Below are positions 11,330-23,757 of a stretch of 64,000 nt of DNA, in pieces. Source of the DNA: Gamsiella multidivaricata (taxonomy: Eukaryota; Mortierellomycota; Mortierellomycetes; Mortierellales; Mortierellaceae); NCBI RefSeq assembly GCF_025024155.1, contig NW_026251768.1, forward strand, positions 1 through 64,000, given 5' to 3'. A program made the translations under genes and the position numbers. Every line of letters begins with the position of its first letter. Within the stretch, counting starts at the first letter, position 1. The notes under the pieces are model-generated. The model was not told where the DNA came from. It searched no databases and saw nothing but the letters and a program-made list of their open reading frames with translations.

Positions 11330-14300
11330 ATGCAGTCCTCAACAAATATCATAGGTAAGCAAACAACTAGCATTTCCTTGCCTTCATTCTTTGCTGTCTG
11401 TTCACGATATGAAAAAAGCAAACCAGCATGAAACAAATGGCGATGTCTACTGACCACATCTCCCTTCCTTTGCGCTTTTCTATAACCTCTTCTCACGGTC
11501 GTGTTTCGATAACATGAAATGATGTGGATCATGTTCTAGCAGCTAACCATTCCCCACAAGTGAGGCCAACGTCAGAATCTACGGAATTCAGGGCATCAGG
11601 ATCTTATTCCACCAGCCCTTCGCACAACGCATCCGCGCAGACCGCACCTCCTAAAAGATCTGCTGCCGAAGGAGAACACCATCAGAGAACCCACTCGTCT
11701 GCCATGGGACCAATGGGCGCCAACGAGAATCATGGTCCCGTGAGAAGTAAGCCGACTCAACAGAGCGCGCCCCAAAATCCTGACGGCCCAGGACCCATAC
11801 TCGCTCGCAAGTCAGATTCACATCAGGACAGAGGCATGCGCGGGGGGTCACAGAACGAGACGGACCACGATCAAGATGAAGAGATGGAGGAAAATGAGGA
11901 CGCTGATCGCTATGACTCAGAAGAGAACATCGACGAGCTCATGGATGAGGCCGAGCTTGAAGAGGCCGAGGAATCGTCGTTCTATTCCCGTCCTGATTCT
12001 CACCAGCAGAGGGGCTACCAGGATCAGCCGTATTCTCAGCAACAACAACAGCAGCAGGCGTCTGGACATGGATCCCGATCATTGCCCAACATTTTGCCAC
12101 GTCCGGGATCAGGCAAAGATCAAGCAGAAGGAGGTTCTGATTATCTTTACGACGGAGCAAGTCATGAACGTGACCATCCAGACGAGCAAAGGCACTCTTC
12201 CATGTCCGTTTGGGACGCTAACGCTCCTCGCCAAGGTGCCCCTCGCAACAACCGACCGCTTCAAGCTCGACCGGCCCTAGGAGCGGAGATGGGCGGCGCA
12301 TCTGACCCGAATTACGAGGACAATAACAGCAACGGCACGAGTCCAAGCAACGGAGCATCCTCGGCAAATGCTCCAAGCGCCGCCTTCCACAGTGTCATTG
12401 TCAACAATGGCAGCAGCAAAAAGAGGACGACCCCTGCGAAGCACAAGTGCCCTCAATGCGACAAGTACTTTACTCGACCCTTCAATTTGAAATCTCATCA
12501 GCGAACACACACACAGGAACGTCCATTTGTTTGTTCCTTTGCACACTGGTAAGTGCCCTCTCCCTTCTCTCTTCTTGCTGTGTACTTGTGAGTATAGACA
12601 TTTTTGACCGCGCACAGTGCAGAGACCGATTGAAAAAAAAAATGGGGGAGATGGGCACAGCCGTTGGGGAGCGAATGGCGGAGAGATGGTGGGTGAGGAG
12701 CACGGGCAGCAAAGGATGTGTTTACGGAAACTATTGCGTGGTAGTGGTGATTGTGCATCGCAATTTTGCGTGTTTTTTTGTTTACTCTTCATGCACAGAT
12801 ATGTTTGTACTTCTGTGCTCTTTCATGCAGCCTTGCCTCATTCGAATTGTTGACTGCCAATCGATGTTTGAGGCGTGCTTGACGGGTTCATGGCTGGATG
12901 GTAGAACAGGAGTTTGGGAAACGTGTATGAGAGCCCCCATTCCGCTTTGAAAAAAAGATTATGTTTTAGTTGGAGATGTATGCAGCATCTTCAGCTATCG
13001 AGGAGAGAAAAAGAGAAAAGCAAGGTTGCAGATGGTCGAATGGCAGTTGAAGATACAGCATTAGGGTACGCAAACAAGCAGGCAAACGCACTAGATTCTA
13101 ACCACTTGATTACTTTACAATATCCTTTTAACAGCGCTAGAGCATTCTCGAGACTGCACGACTGTAATCGGCACATGCGCACGCACTGGAGAATCAAGCC
13201 TTACAGCTGTCCTGAATGCCATCGCAATTTTGTCAGACAGGATGCATTGACGCGACATCTACGATTGGACTTTGGCCACAACCGATGCAGCGGATACCCT
13301 GGCCCATTACCAGGGGGTTCCTCCAACCAGGACAAAACGGATGAGAGCGCAGACGACGCCATGGGCGACTCTTCGACAGACACCCCAGGACATTCCTACT
13401 CTGGACCAACAAGAATGGATGGTGGTAGCGCTGCAGCCAAGGCTGGTCCCTCGTACGCAACAACTACCTCTCCCACGTCTCCTTCCCTTCCATCCCCTGG
13501 AGGACATGTTCACCGCGCCCCACGCCCCGATAACCAGGATATTGACACCCATCGTCCTGTTGCGCCCGTCATGCCGGCTCGCGACTCTCGTATGCCCCCC
13601 AAGTCCACCTTGGGCCCCGAGACGGTTCAGGCTGGACCAGAACCTGTGGAGGAACGTGAACCGGTTCCACGTCGCGATGCAGCGCCACACACAAGGTATC
13701 CAAGCGCCAGCGCACCCATCAGCTTTGTCCATCGGAGTGCACCCGTAGAGCGCAGGGCAGTGACACCGCCTCAGGCCAAAGACAACCCTGCGTTCCTTTC
13801 GCAGCATTCGCGCTCGTATTCTCATTCTTCCTTCACTCATGCCCAAGCGACAGCCTCCGCTTCAGCAATGTCTGGGACTCCTCCAACATCTCAGTCGTCA
13901 GGCCCACCATTGTCTAACGGCATGTCGAGCCTGGAAAGGAGGAACCCTCCCACAAACACAAGAAATGGGGGTCCTTGGCCTGCACAGGGACACGAAGCTG
14001 GCGCCTCAGCAGGATATTATGATCAGAATCCGCCGTCGTCTCGCCCACCCCCTTCAGGTCCTGGCATAAGTCGTCATGAGGGGCCTTATGGCCCAGAGTA
14101 TGACCGCCAGCGAACGGTCACAGTCGCACTACCACCGGAATATCCATCCTCGCCCCATGATACAAAGCATCATTCACCTCCAGCACACTCTTCTGAATGG
14201 GCTGCTCAAGAAGGCACCAGATCATGGAGCTGGGAACATCGGGCATCTGAGGCAAGACATCGCCAATCTACTTGGTCATCTTCGTCGTCCATCAAGGGTC

Positions 14301-15466
14301 CAGCGCCACCACAGCTTCCTCAGGAACAAGTCGCTCATCCTTCCTCCATGCCACCGCCACTTCGTGCCTCAACTATGGATTCATGGCAGAAAGGCCCTTC
14401 ACGAGAAGACGTCATCTCGCGGGACGCTAGGGAAGGCCCCAGCTCTGGCCGTATGCCTCCACGATCCTCATCGAGTTACTCCAACACTCCTTACGCCGAG
14501 GAACCTGCTTCAGATAATCACCCGCGACCCTTACCAGGACCCACCCAACCAATGGCGCGACCAACGGAACCCTTTCGCCGTCCAGAACAGGAACGTGATC
14601 CTCGTCAACGATCCATGACGGAGATTGATCGCATTCGTGGACCAGGTGCAGCATGGAGCGAGCAGCGATCGCGGTCATACCATGAGCTAGATACAAATGT
14701 TGACCCCAGATCCAGATATGAACAGCATCCAAACAGTCCTCAGCATGGGTGGGATGGTGCCCCAGTCGGCCGAGCATCTGCCGTAGATGGACCCCCTCCG
14801 GCCCCCGAACGGTCTCATTCTTATAGTGGAGTGGTTGGAGTGGAGAGGATGCATCCTCAGGGCGCTCGCTATCATGACAGGAATGTTTCAAGGGATGCAG
14901 TAGTAAACTCGAATGATGCCATAGCCCGTGATTATCGACCGACTCGACCTCACAGCACTATGGAGTACGAATCTGACCGAGACGCCTATCACCGACAGCA
15001 ACGATACTCGGGGGAGCCAAAGCCGTTGCCGCGGGAACAAAGGCGGTCCATGTCTCCAGTGCCCCCTCATCGTCACGTGGGGGTGGACCCAGGAAGACCT
15101 TATGAAGGAAATCCACGGTATTCTTATCCTACAGATCGATCAGAGCAGTACAGTCGCGAGGAGACAGTGAAAATGTCCTCTCGATCATTTCGGCACGAGG
15201 AAAGATTGGTGATGTCGCCAATTTCTCGCGAGGACCAGGGCGGCTACTTTGGCGAGCCTGGTAGACCAAATTCATTCCGTGCTTCGCAAAACTATCCATC
15301 GGCTCCGCCGCGACTACAAGATCCATCACATCGTCAGTCTGATGTGCAGCGCGAACTCCCTCGTCGCGACAGACATTCCGTCGACATGCCACTAGCTTCG
15401 CCTACATCTGCTGCAGGCGCGGCGTCGAAGCGGCCGATGTCCACTGCCTCCGTTGCATCTCGATAA
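11330..15466 (+). CDS. CRZ1-like C2H2 transcription factor
   Basis: Three coding exons, 11330-11354, 11540-12548 and 13135-15466, give about 1121 residues. The first codes only eight residues (MQSSTNII); its GTAAGC donor and CTAG acceptor rebuild an Ala codon. The 586-nt second intron splits a Cys codon inside finger 2. Fingers lie near residues 318-400: finger 1 [21 protein letters not shown], linker TQERPF, finger 2 C-X4-C-X12-H-X3-H, and a third with an atypical H-X6-H ending ([18 protein letters not shown]). The pattern 'FTRPxNLKSHxRTHTxERPF..C...FxRxHDxxRH' is the signature of yeast Crz1, the calcineurin-dependent factor. Long disordered N- and C-terminal regions rich in Ser, Pro, Gln and Arg flank the fingers, with an acidic segment near residue 130. 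No clear calcineurin docking motif was verified, so CRZ1 function is inferred. Confidence 0.85.
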
Positions 15467-15821
15467 ACAAGCTCATTTTTTCATTCTCACATATCTCATA
15501 TACATATTTCTTTGGACCAGACGGACGACATAATAACTTAACAACAGCCTAAGCATTGTTTCTCATCATTATCACCAGTCGTAATAAAACGTTTATTGCT
15601 TGTTAAAATAGTTGCGATGATTAAAGATAATAAGTTTTTATACATTGGTAGTGGTTGCCTAGAGCTACGACACGATATGGCTGCTGGCAGCCGTATTTTC
15701 AATGGATGGTGTCGATTCTGATGTCCTGTTCGAGAGAGAGGTGCAGATCCTGTAAAGCCATATATCTTTGGAAGAATGATGACGCCCAAGAGGCCTCGGG
15801 TGTGTTTCTAATCCATGGGTA
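15467..15821. other. Convergent 3' spacer between CRZ1-like and DR1 genes
   Basis: This 355-bp AT-rich spacer separates the stops of two convergent genes. It contains AATAAA-type signals (about 15584 on the plus strand) and nothing that looks coding. Confidence 0.5.
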
Positions 15822-16688
15822 CTAATGATGTTGGGTTTGGTGCCTCTCCTTTGCTTCAGCAAACAGCCTTGTTTGTTCCATCAAAAGTTCCTCTTCCGTC
15901 TTGCCAGAATTCTCTAGCCTTCCCGACTTTTTGTCCTTATCCTAATATTCAATCAATCAAGCGGTCAGTCGTTCAGTCAGTCGTTGCCTTCGCACATACT
16001 CTTGTAGACATCTGCAATTATATAGACAATGTCTGATGATTAACCAATCCTTTACCTTGACCTTTTGCTGTGTCTTGTGATCCTGCAATACAACTTCGAC
16101 TTCTGGCAGATATCCGTCGAAGCCCAGTGCCTGAGTTTATATATTTTCGGAATTGAGGCAATGTACATCCGTTCAGTGTCATACACAACTGGACAGTACT
16201 GCCATTACTTTGTTGTGTATCGTGCTAGACAGCATTTCTTACCTTGAGTGCTGCGATAACATGTTCCGCTGCGATTGTCTTCTTTGTTTCCTTCTCGCAG
16301 ATCTCGTTTGCTTCCGATGCCAGCAAGTGGATGAACTCTACGCTCCGTAAAGAATGGCAAACCCATCGGTCAGTTCCGGTCCTGCTCTATATCGCATTTG
16401 TTAAGGGTGGATAACGTTATATAGGTCACCCATACCGACGCAACATTCGATAAGAAGGTCGCGCGTGTCCTTAGCACAGGCAATATCGTCCGGCATCATT
16501 TCGTTTATAAGTTTCTGTACCGTCGCTATTTGATTTTAAAAAGGAATCGAACACTATGATTAGTCCGGTCCAGAGCAAGAGTCCATACTCCTTTGGCCCC
16601 CCCTGTACCTCTGGAAAAACGACTGCGCGGAGTTCTTGCCTTTTGGTAGTGACAGTTCGTCGTCATTTCCTCGTTCGTTGTCACTCAT
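15822..16688 (-). CDS. NCB2: DR1 / NC2-beta, TBP-binding transcription repressor
   Basis: Five short exons on the minus strand: 16688-16640, 16525-16436, 16337-16243, 16130-16056 and 15941-15822, coding 142 residues. Every junction restores family sequence: MSDNERGNDDELSLPK, then ATVQKLINEM, DTRDLLIECCVE, FIHLLASEANEICEK, KKTIAAEHVIAALK, ALGFDGYLPEVE and a C-terminal TEEELLMEQTRLFAEAKE. This is the histone-fold of NC2-beta/Dr1, which pairs with NC2-alpha (DRAP1/Bur6) and binds TBP on promoters to block TFIIA/TFIIB entry. Length fits the family. Intron 1 uses a GC donor (AAAAG|GCAAGA); the other four-letter ends are GT-AG. The start lies 289 bp from the divergent SEB1-like gene, so the two probably share a promoter. 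No exon is long enough to stand out as an ORF, so automated ORF scans miss it. Confidence 0.95.
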
Positions 16689-16977
16689 CCTGGAAGTGTC
16701 CGATGTAAAAGTCGGTAGACAGCTGGTGATTGTCGTTGATTGCAAGGTTGCTGGTTGCTGATGAGCTTTGTTTGTAGTGCTGCGAGGTTAAGAACATAAC
16801 CAGCATTGCTGGGTGCCGTTGGAGTAGTGGCACTGCAAAAGTGCAAAGCCACCAAACAACCCTTTCCCCTCGTTCTACACACGTACGAAGCATTCATTCC
16901 TTCTCTCTTTCTCTGTCCCGAAGACGATTATCAACGATTACCCAACAAACCGTGCAACAAACTAGGACAAGGTCACC
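16689..16977. promoter_or_regulatory. Shared divergent promoter of DR1 and SEB1-like genes
   Basis: This 289-bp spacer separates the two start codons of head-to-head genes. It carries a small perfect inverted repeat near 16830-16848 (GCACT, 5-nt loop, AGTGC) and a pyrimidine-rich stretch just before the SEB1-like start. No TATA box stands out. Shared control is inferred from the arrangement only. Confidence 0.55.
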
Positions 16978-19703
16978 ATGTCCGGTAAAGAGCCACACAA
17001 GCAGGATCCGCCAGAAGTGGCCGAGTTCCACAAGGAGCTTTATGGCCTCTTCGACTCCCGCACTGCATCGGCATCCAAGATCGATCGCTTAACAAAGATG
17101 GCCATCAAGTCGGCTAGAGTAAGGCAGATATAAAATTCATTCATCGCAAACATCGTGTCCTGAAGTCTGCTTGTGCACCCAGTAGCCGAGTTGATTTTTC
17201 TTTGCTGTTACTAACCTTATTGACTTATTGTTTTGCACATGTTTTGTATCATTTCAAATAGTACTACAAGAATATTGTCTATCATCTGGAAAAGTTCATC
17301 ACACGATGTGTTCCTGAGTACAAGTTGACGGGTCTCTACGTGCTGGACTCCATCTGCCGGGCATCGCAATCTATCAAAATCAAGTCTTCATCAGGATCGT
17401 TTTCAGGATCAGAATATGTTGGGCGGATTGAGCGGAACATCGAAGCTTTATTCGCTGAGTTTTGCAAGGTGCAAGAGGACAAAGAAAAGGTACGTTTGCG
17501 TGGTATTTCTACGCCGGATATGGCACTGTATTGCCTTGTGCACCACACCTGATATTGCAGCTGGAGCCCTACCAAGGACGTACCAGATCATGGATTGCAG
17601 GACAACACTGGATTTTTACGAGGAAATAAGGATCGAGGCGCTCAGATTATCTTATTGTCGCTGGATCGTCTTCAACATCAACATAAGGAGGCTTCAAAGA
17701 TGAATATCTCTCAGTAGCTAAGGCATTGCAGCTTGAGTGACCCTTTAAGGAGGGCGGACGGTATGGCAGTATATGTTGTCAAGCGCACGGAATGGGTAAC
17801 CACGATGACAAAAGAGCAACAGACACCTAGCCAAGGGAGAGAATATGTCTAAAACAGGGCAAGGAGTTTCGGCAACACTGGAATGATCATGGACATACGG
17901 TTTTCGCTAGCTTTTGCACTTGGACGCCAGGGCCCCGGTCATGTAGTATCGTTCAGCCGTGGCAACACACACCAATAAAGTCCAGCAGGAATGGCTTTCC
18001 CATGTATTTTACTACTGTGATCAAAGCTGGGCTTGTCAAGCATGCTTCTAGGAATGCTAAAACTTATACTTATCTCTCTCTCTTCCTCTATGTTGTTTCC
18101 CTTCACCGTTGTCACTGCCCATTTTTTCTATTACATCCACTCTTTCACCATTCTTTCGTGCGCCGCACCGTTTCGACAATTCGACAATCGCTTACATCCA
18201 TTCACTTTACTGGTATGCTTTTCTGACTATCTCAATCCCACGTCCTTGTCTTATTATACTTTCTTTCCAAAATAAATTGCTCCGCCCTGTAGGAGAAAGT
18301 AAAGCGAGTGGTTGAGATTTGGGAGCGTTCAGGAACGTTTACGCCGTCAGTAACGGAGAACATCAGGAAGAAGTATTTTCCACTTTTGGATACAGCAAAG
18401 GCTCACACGGATACGCCGCCTTCGTCCTCATCAACTATACAGCTTTCTGGTAAATAATGCAGCCTTTATGACATATCTATGTCTGAAAGCCTTATGTACA
18501 TAATATGTACAATATGTGTCAAGGATTTCACCAGTATGGAGTGTTACTAATATGCTTTTACTGCTTGACCTACCACCAATAATAGCAACGGAAGCAACTA
18601 ACGGAAATGCAGGGAACCAAACTGCATCTTTGATCTCCTCTTTGGCTGCATCTTTGGCACAACAATCAAACAATCACATCAACTCTCCGGCAACGGTAAC
18701 GGCAGCGCCCTCATCATCCACATCATCATCGAATTCATCGACACCGCTATCTGTAGCGGCAGTTCCAGAACAGGAGAACGCCACGCGGTACCAGCCCATA
18801 AATCCTACTCATAACGGTCATCAGGGTAACACACTTCTCGCAGGAATTTCTGATCCGTCATCAGCACTCGCTCTACAAACGCTGCTGGCAACTGTCTCGC
18901 AGGTCAAAGCAGCGGCAGCCTCATCTACAAGACCCGCAGCAGGAGGTATAGGAGGTCTGTTCCAAGCGTATCCATCTTTGCCCTCGTCGTCAGTCTCCGC
19001 GCAGGCACCATCGTTCCAGGCGCCTTCGCATGCGCTGCCTCCGGTGCTGCAGCAACTCCATGGGGTGTTATCGAATAGCAATCAGAACGGGGCATTTCTC
19101 CCTAATAATAATACCATGGTTTCAAGCACTGTTGCGTCTCCTTTTCTGCATACTGATAACCACCAAGCGGGCGGCTTCAACAATGGAAATGGAAGCGGTG
19201 CGAATGGGGGTTCGATTCTGCGGGATCCACGTGTAGATCAGGCACGCGTGGATCCGCGTCTGGCCTTTAACCAGCAGAACGCTCACGAGTCCGCACAGCC
19301 CCCAAGAACACAGCCCCTCGCAAGCGCAAGCGCACAGCCACTCTCGCAGATACCGACACCCATGTTTGGCTTGGCCGCGCACTCTTCCTTGTTGCCACCA
19401 ACTGCGACAGCTTCAAGCGCACCCAATTCTCTGGGGCTCAGTTTCGATGGTCAGGCCATGGCCCACCTGGCATCGCTCTTGAATCCCCCCAAGAATGGAC
19501 AAATCTCATCATACTTGCCATCGGATTCGGCCTCTCTGCCAACATCACCTGCACCGTTCCTTATGGTCCAGTCCATTCGAGGGCTACAAGAAGGAGCTGG
19601 ACAAGGCTCTTTGAACGACAAACAATACCAAGGAAGCTCACCCAGCCAACCAGGTCGGCCATGGATGGTGCAAGAGCCATATGCGCCGCATCACAACGAT
19701 ACC

Positions 19704-19755
<52 letters not shown>

Positions 19756-20810
19756 GCAACAGTGGTCATTCTCAGGCAAGAGGGCAAATTCAGCCTGCTC
19801 CTTCTTCCACTATGGTCAACGATGATCCAACGGTCGATTCAGATAAGATTCGAGGTATGTAGGCTGCAAAGGCTCGCAGTACCGGCTCCGCAGGCAACGG
19901 TCTACTAATCATTTATGTTCCTTCTTTTTCTTTCCTTTCAGTGATCAGTCGAACTCTTTGGGTGGGAGGTTCATTTGTTCCCACTATCTCTGAGCCAGAG
20001 CTCGAGGCCATCTTTGCAACCAAGGGTAGGATCGCCACACTGATGGTCAACCATGCAAAGTTTAATGCCTTTATCAAGATGGCAGACCGTATGCAAGCGG
20101 AGAGATGCAAGGCTGAGCTTGATCGCACAAGCGTGCAGGGAGAAGTCATGAAGGTGGGATGGGGCTGTGGGTTTGGACCGAGAGACTGCTTTGATTACAC
20201 TGCTGGATCAAGTGTTATTCCGCTTGAACGATTGACGGACACGGACAAACGCTGGCTCAGTAACAGTGTGGTAGGTGGATTTGGTCCTCATGAGCCCATC
20301 CGGGGAGGCGTTGTTATCCTGGAGCCGAACATTGAGACTGTCGGTCCCGATGGCCGTGAGGCATTACCGAGGAAAGCTAAAGGATTTGGCGGTGCAGGGG
20401 CAACAGGGGGTGGTGTAGGTCGAGGAGGGCGTGGTGGTAGTGGATTTGGAGAGGTCCGTGGCCGAGGGCGAGGTCGTGGTCATGTTTCAGTGGATCAGCA
20501 ACAGGAGTTTTCGGACATGTTTAGAAGCCGTGGTGTGGGTGGTGCTAGTCGTGGTCGAGGATTGGAAGACCATTCACAGCAGCGGTCGCATCCGCTCCCG
20601 AACCGTCCTCAAGGTGGGGTACTGGGAGCAGGGTCGACATGGCCAGGGAAGCGAGAGTTTGGACAGGGTTCGGAACAGGAAGCGAACAGCGAGGCCTATA
20701 ACCAGCAGGGTATGTCTTCAGCTGTAGGCACAGGAGCAGTGGCCTCAGGATATCATCCACAAAGCCAAGACGAGGATATAAGGCGGAGTAAGAAGTCGCG
20801 ATGGGAGTGA
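16978..20810 (+). CDS. SEB1/NRD1-like Pol II termination factor (CID + RRM)
   Basis: Five exons, 16978-17118, 17262-17489, 18293-18449, 18586-19854 and 19942-20810, encode about 887 residues; all junctions keep frame. Residues 1-150 form a CTD-interacting domain (SARYYKNIVYHLEKFI, KLTGLYVLDSICRASQSI, KVKRVVEIWERSGTF). A long disordered Ser/Ala/Gln-rich linker follows, with a pure Asn tract coded by AAC repeats (19702-19756). The last exon opens with an RRM (SRTLWVGGSF) and the block GWGCGFGPRDCFDY, which is diagnostic for Nrd1/Seb1/SCAF4-SCAF8 proteins, then an RGG-type tail. These nuclear proteins bind Ser-phosphorylated Pol II CTD and nascent RNA and promote 3'-end formation. Intron 2 is 803 nt, much longer than its neighbours. 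Confidence 0.93.
19702..19756 (+). repeat. AAC microsatellite coding polyasparagine
   Basis: A nearly pure run of AAC codons inside exon 4 of the SEB1-like gene. It codes an uninterrupted Asn tract in the disordered linker between CID and RRM. Codon purity suggests a young, slippage-prone array. Confidence 0.9.
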
Positions 20811-21105
20811 TACGGGAAGGGGTCGATAAAGCATAGCTTGTACTCGAGTAAAGAACTTGACCAATGTACACCACAACGAACATCTTTGAAAATAGCTCCG
20901 ACCACTCAGGCGCTTGAGCCACAATGTCTATTAAGCATTGCTGTACCTGGTTGGTCGTCATTCCATTCCCTTTCCTCATCTGTGTTGTCCATCGAACCCC
21001 AATTAATCCAACCTCCATACTTTGCTTTCCATCCCCATCTCGCCTCTCTACATCGCCTCCAAGTCAACGCCTTTTTCATTTTTTTGTCACGCTTGTTCTT
21101 GTATC
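20811..21105. other. Spacer between SEB1-like and NHX1 genes
   Basis: Tandem intergenic region of 295 bp holding the 3' end of one gene and the promoter of the next. It is pyrimidine-rich toward the nhx1 start. No other signal was recognised. Confidence 0.4.
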
Positions 21106-23757
21106 ATGGACCTGGACTATGCCGAGGGGACACCGCCGCCCGCCGATGTCGAGGAGCTCTACTCAAGTTGGGCACTTCTCATCTTGACAGTTCTTTTGAT
21201 TGGCGCCATGTGGACATCCTACTATCTTCAGGTCCGCAAGATCACTGCCATCCATGAGACCGTGATCTCTATTATGACCGGTAAGTGGGGCGGGCCACAA
21301 TGTTACACCACCACCACCACCGCCACCTGTGATAAGCATTGTGTGGCAGAGTATTCATTCCCTCAGTGCTAAGCACTCTCTCTGCAGTGGTAGGCCACAG
21401 CAACCAATGAATTTTCTGTTGAAGGATAAGCAGCTCACTAATAAAACCTCAACGTAGGGATGGTCGTTGGATTTATCATTCGCATTGCGCCAGGACGTAT
21501 GGTTCAGGACATGGTCACCTTCAAACACACATATTTCTTCAACCTGCTGCTACCACCCATCATTCTGAATTCTGGATACGAGATGAAGCAGGCTCGCTTC
21601 TTCCGCAACCTGGGCAGTATCTTGACCTTTGCCTTTGTAGGCACATTCATCTCTGCCCTGGTGGTTGGGTAAGGACACTCGGGTACTGGTGACAAACAAA
21701 AAAAGAGATCTGATTGGAGTTTGTTCTCTAACTTGGACAACTTTCTTGATGGCGTGTAGAATTCTGGTCTACCTACTTTCATTGACAGGACTTGAGTCAC
21801 TTCAGCTCAGCTTCTTGGATTCGATGATCTTTGGCTCGGTTTTGTCCGCAACAGATCCAGTGACGATCCTCGCCATCTTCAATCAGCTCAAGGTCGACCC
21901 GAAGTTATATTCTGTAATCTTCGGCGAGAGCATCCTCAATGATGCTGTGTCGATTGTCATGTTCGAGTAAGGCGATACGCTATCATGGAACAAATTATTA
22001 GGAGCGGAGGGATGCGCATCACCAATCAGCACCGTACTTGGATGGCTAACTAGAATTTTGTTTTATTTTTATCTTTCTTGCTTTCATTCTAGAACGCTGA
22101 AAAAATACCGAGGAGAGGACTTTCATCTCGGCAATGTGCTTCACGGAGCATCGACCTTCTTTTTCGTGTTCTCTGTCTCGCTGATGATCGGAGCTATAAT
22201 CGGATTGATCGCCGCCCTGGCGCTGAAACGGACCAACATTCATCTCTACCCTGGTCTCGAGTCGTGTTTGATTGCTCTCATGGCCTATGCCTCATACTTT
22301 TTCTCAAACAGCGTTCATCTCTCTGGTATGTCGTTTTTAAATGCAAGGATGCCTTGCGTATTTATCATATGGGGTCGACCATTGTCTTAACGTTAATTCT
22401 GCAACTCACTTGTTATTTAGGCATCGTCTCGCTGCTGTTTTGCGGTATTACGCTTAAGCACTACGCTTACGAAAGCATGTCCCTTCGGTCCAAGAAGACA
22501 ACAAAGTCCCTATTCCAAGTGCTGGCGCAACTGTCAGAGAACTTCATCTTCATCTACTTGGGACTGACGCTGTTCACAGAGACCGATTTGGATTACAAGC
22601 CTTTGTTCATCCTCTTCACCTTCGTAAGTGATCTTTGGCTTTGCTCTGTGACACTGCGTATGAGAGGCCTTCACCTATTTTCTTAATGCCTGTTTAATTT
22701 TTCTCTCGCACAGGTGTTCATTTGCATCTCAAGGTACTCGGCGGTATTCCCGCTATCGTCCTTAATCAACATGGTATCGGTGTATGTTCTCAAGAGATCA
22801 GACACGCTCTCGCGACCCCATCAGGTCATGCTCTTCTGGGCCGGACTCCGCGGAGCCGTTGCATTTGCATTGGCGGCCAGTCTGGATGGCGTGAATGAAG
22901 CAGCGGCATTGAAGACGACTATTCTGGTCGTGGTCGTGTTGTCAGTGATTGTTTTTGGAGGAACAACTGCGAGGATGCTTGCCATCCTTGGCGTCAAAAT
23001 CGGCTGTGTTGACTCGGAGGGCGAGAGCGAGGACGATGAGGGATATGAGGAGTATGATCGCGACAGGGAGATGTATTTGACAGAGGATATCTATGGTCGT
23101 GGAACAGACAACCAGGCACTCTACCAGCAGACCTCTTACTCAAATTCGGAACTGTCACTTCAATCACGGCCCTCGGATGAAGACTATGTGGGGTCGGCAG
23201 GGTCTGGATCAGGATCATCCACAGAGTCCCGCGGTCATCGCGATAACACAATTTTGCCATTACCGGTGGCGTCTGCGAACCACCCAGATGATACGCATTG
23301 GTTCCTCTCATTTGACGACAGATATCTGAAGCCGCTCTTTTCACGGTCAAGGCAATGGAATCGAAGCAGGCGTCGATTCTCGGGTCCGACGATTCAGCAG
23401 CAAAGAAACCGTGCGCGCTCAGCGTTTGTACACCGTGGACCATCGTCCGGCATGACGACCGCTACGAACTCGACCGGTCAATTTGGTGGACGACACTCTC
23501 GATTTTCGTCCGCCAATGGTGAATCACGTACAGTAGGAAGCTATCTGTCGAGCCATGGCAGTAGCAGCAACCTGGCAGCTTATGCCAATGGAGCGAGTAA
23601 CGCTAACAGCCGGAAGTCTTCTGGGGAGACCGGATCGATGACATTAGGAGATGAACTGGGCATGAATCATGTTCGACGGGAGCTGGATAGGCGAGCAGCA
23701 GCGACACAAGCAGCGACGAGTTTGAACACTCAGGGATCTGGCATTCATGACATCTGA
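21106..23757 (+). CDS. NHX1: Endosomal Na+(K+)/H+ exchanger, NHX1/NHE6-9 type
   Basis: Six exons, 21106-21280, 21458-21668, 21760-21966, 22093-22325, 22421-22623 and 22714-23757, code about 690 residues. The product has roughly a dozen membrane segments between residues 20 and 470. Family marks include [14 protein letters not shown] (inhibitor-binding segment, near residue 85), [12 protein letters not shown], and the ion-site motif [12 protein letters not shown] near residue 185, then [15 protein letters not shown] and [14 protein letters not shown]. It is most like yeast Nhx1 and animal NHE6/7/9, which exchange cytosolic Na+ or K+ for lumenal H+ in late endosomes and vacuoles. The C-terminal 220 residues are cytosolic, starting with an acidic patch ([15 protein letters not shown]) and continuing Ser/Arg-rich. 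I chose the ATG that puts a short acidic N-terminus before the first helix. Confidence 0.95.
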
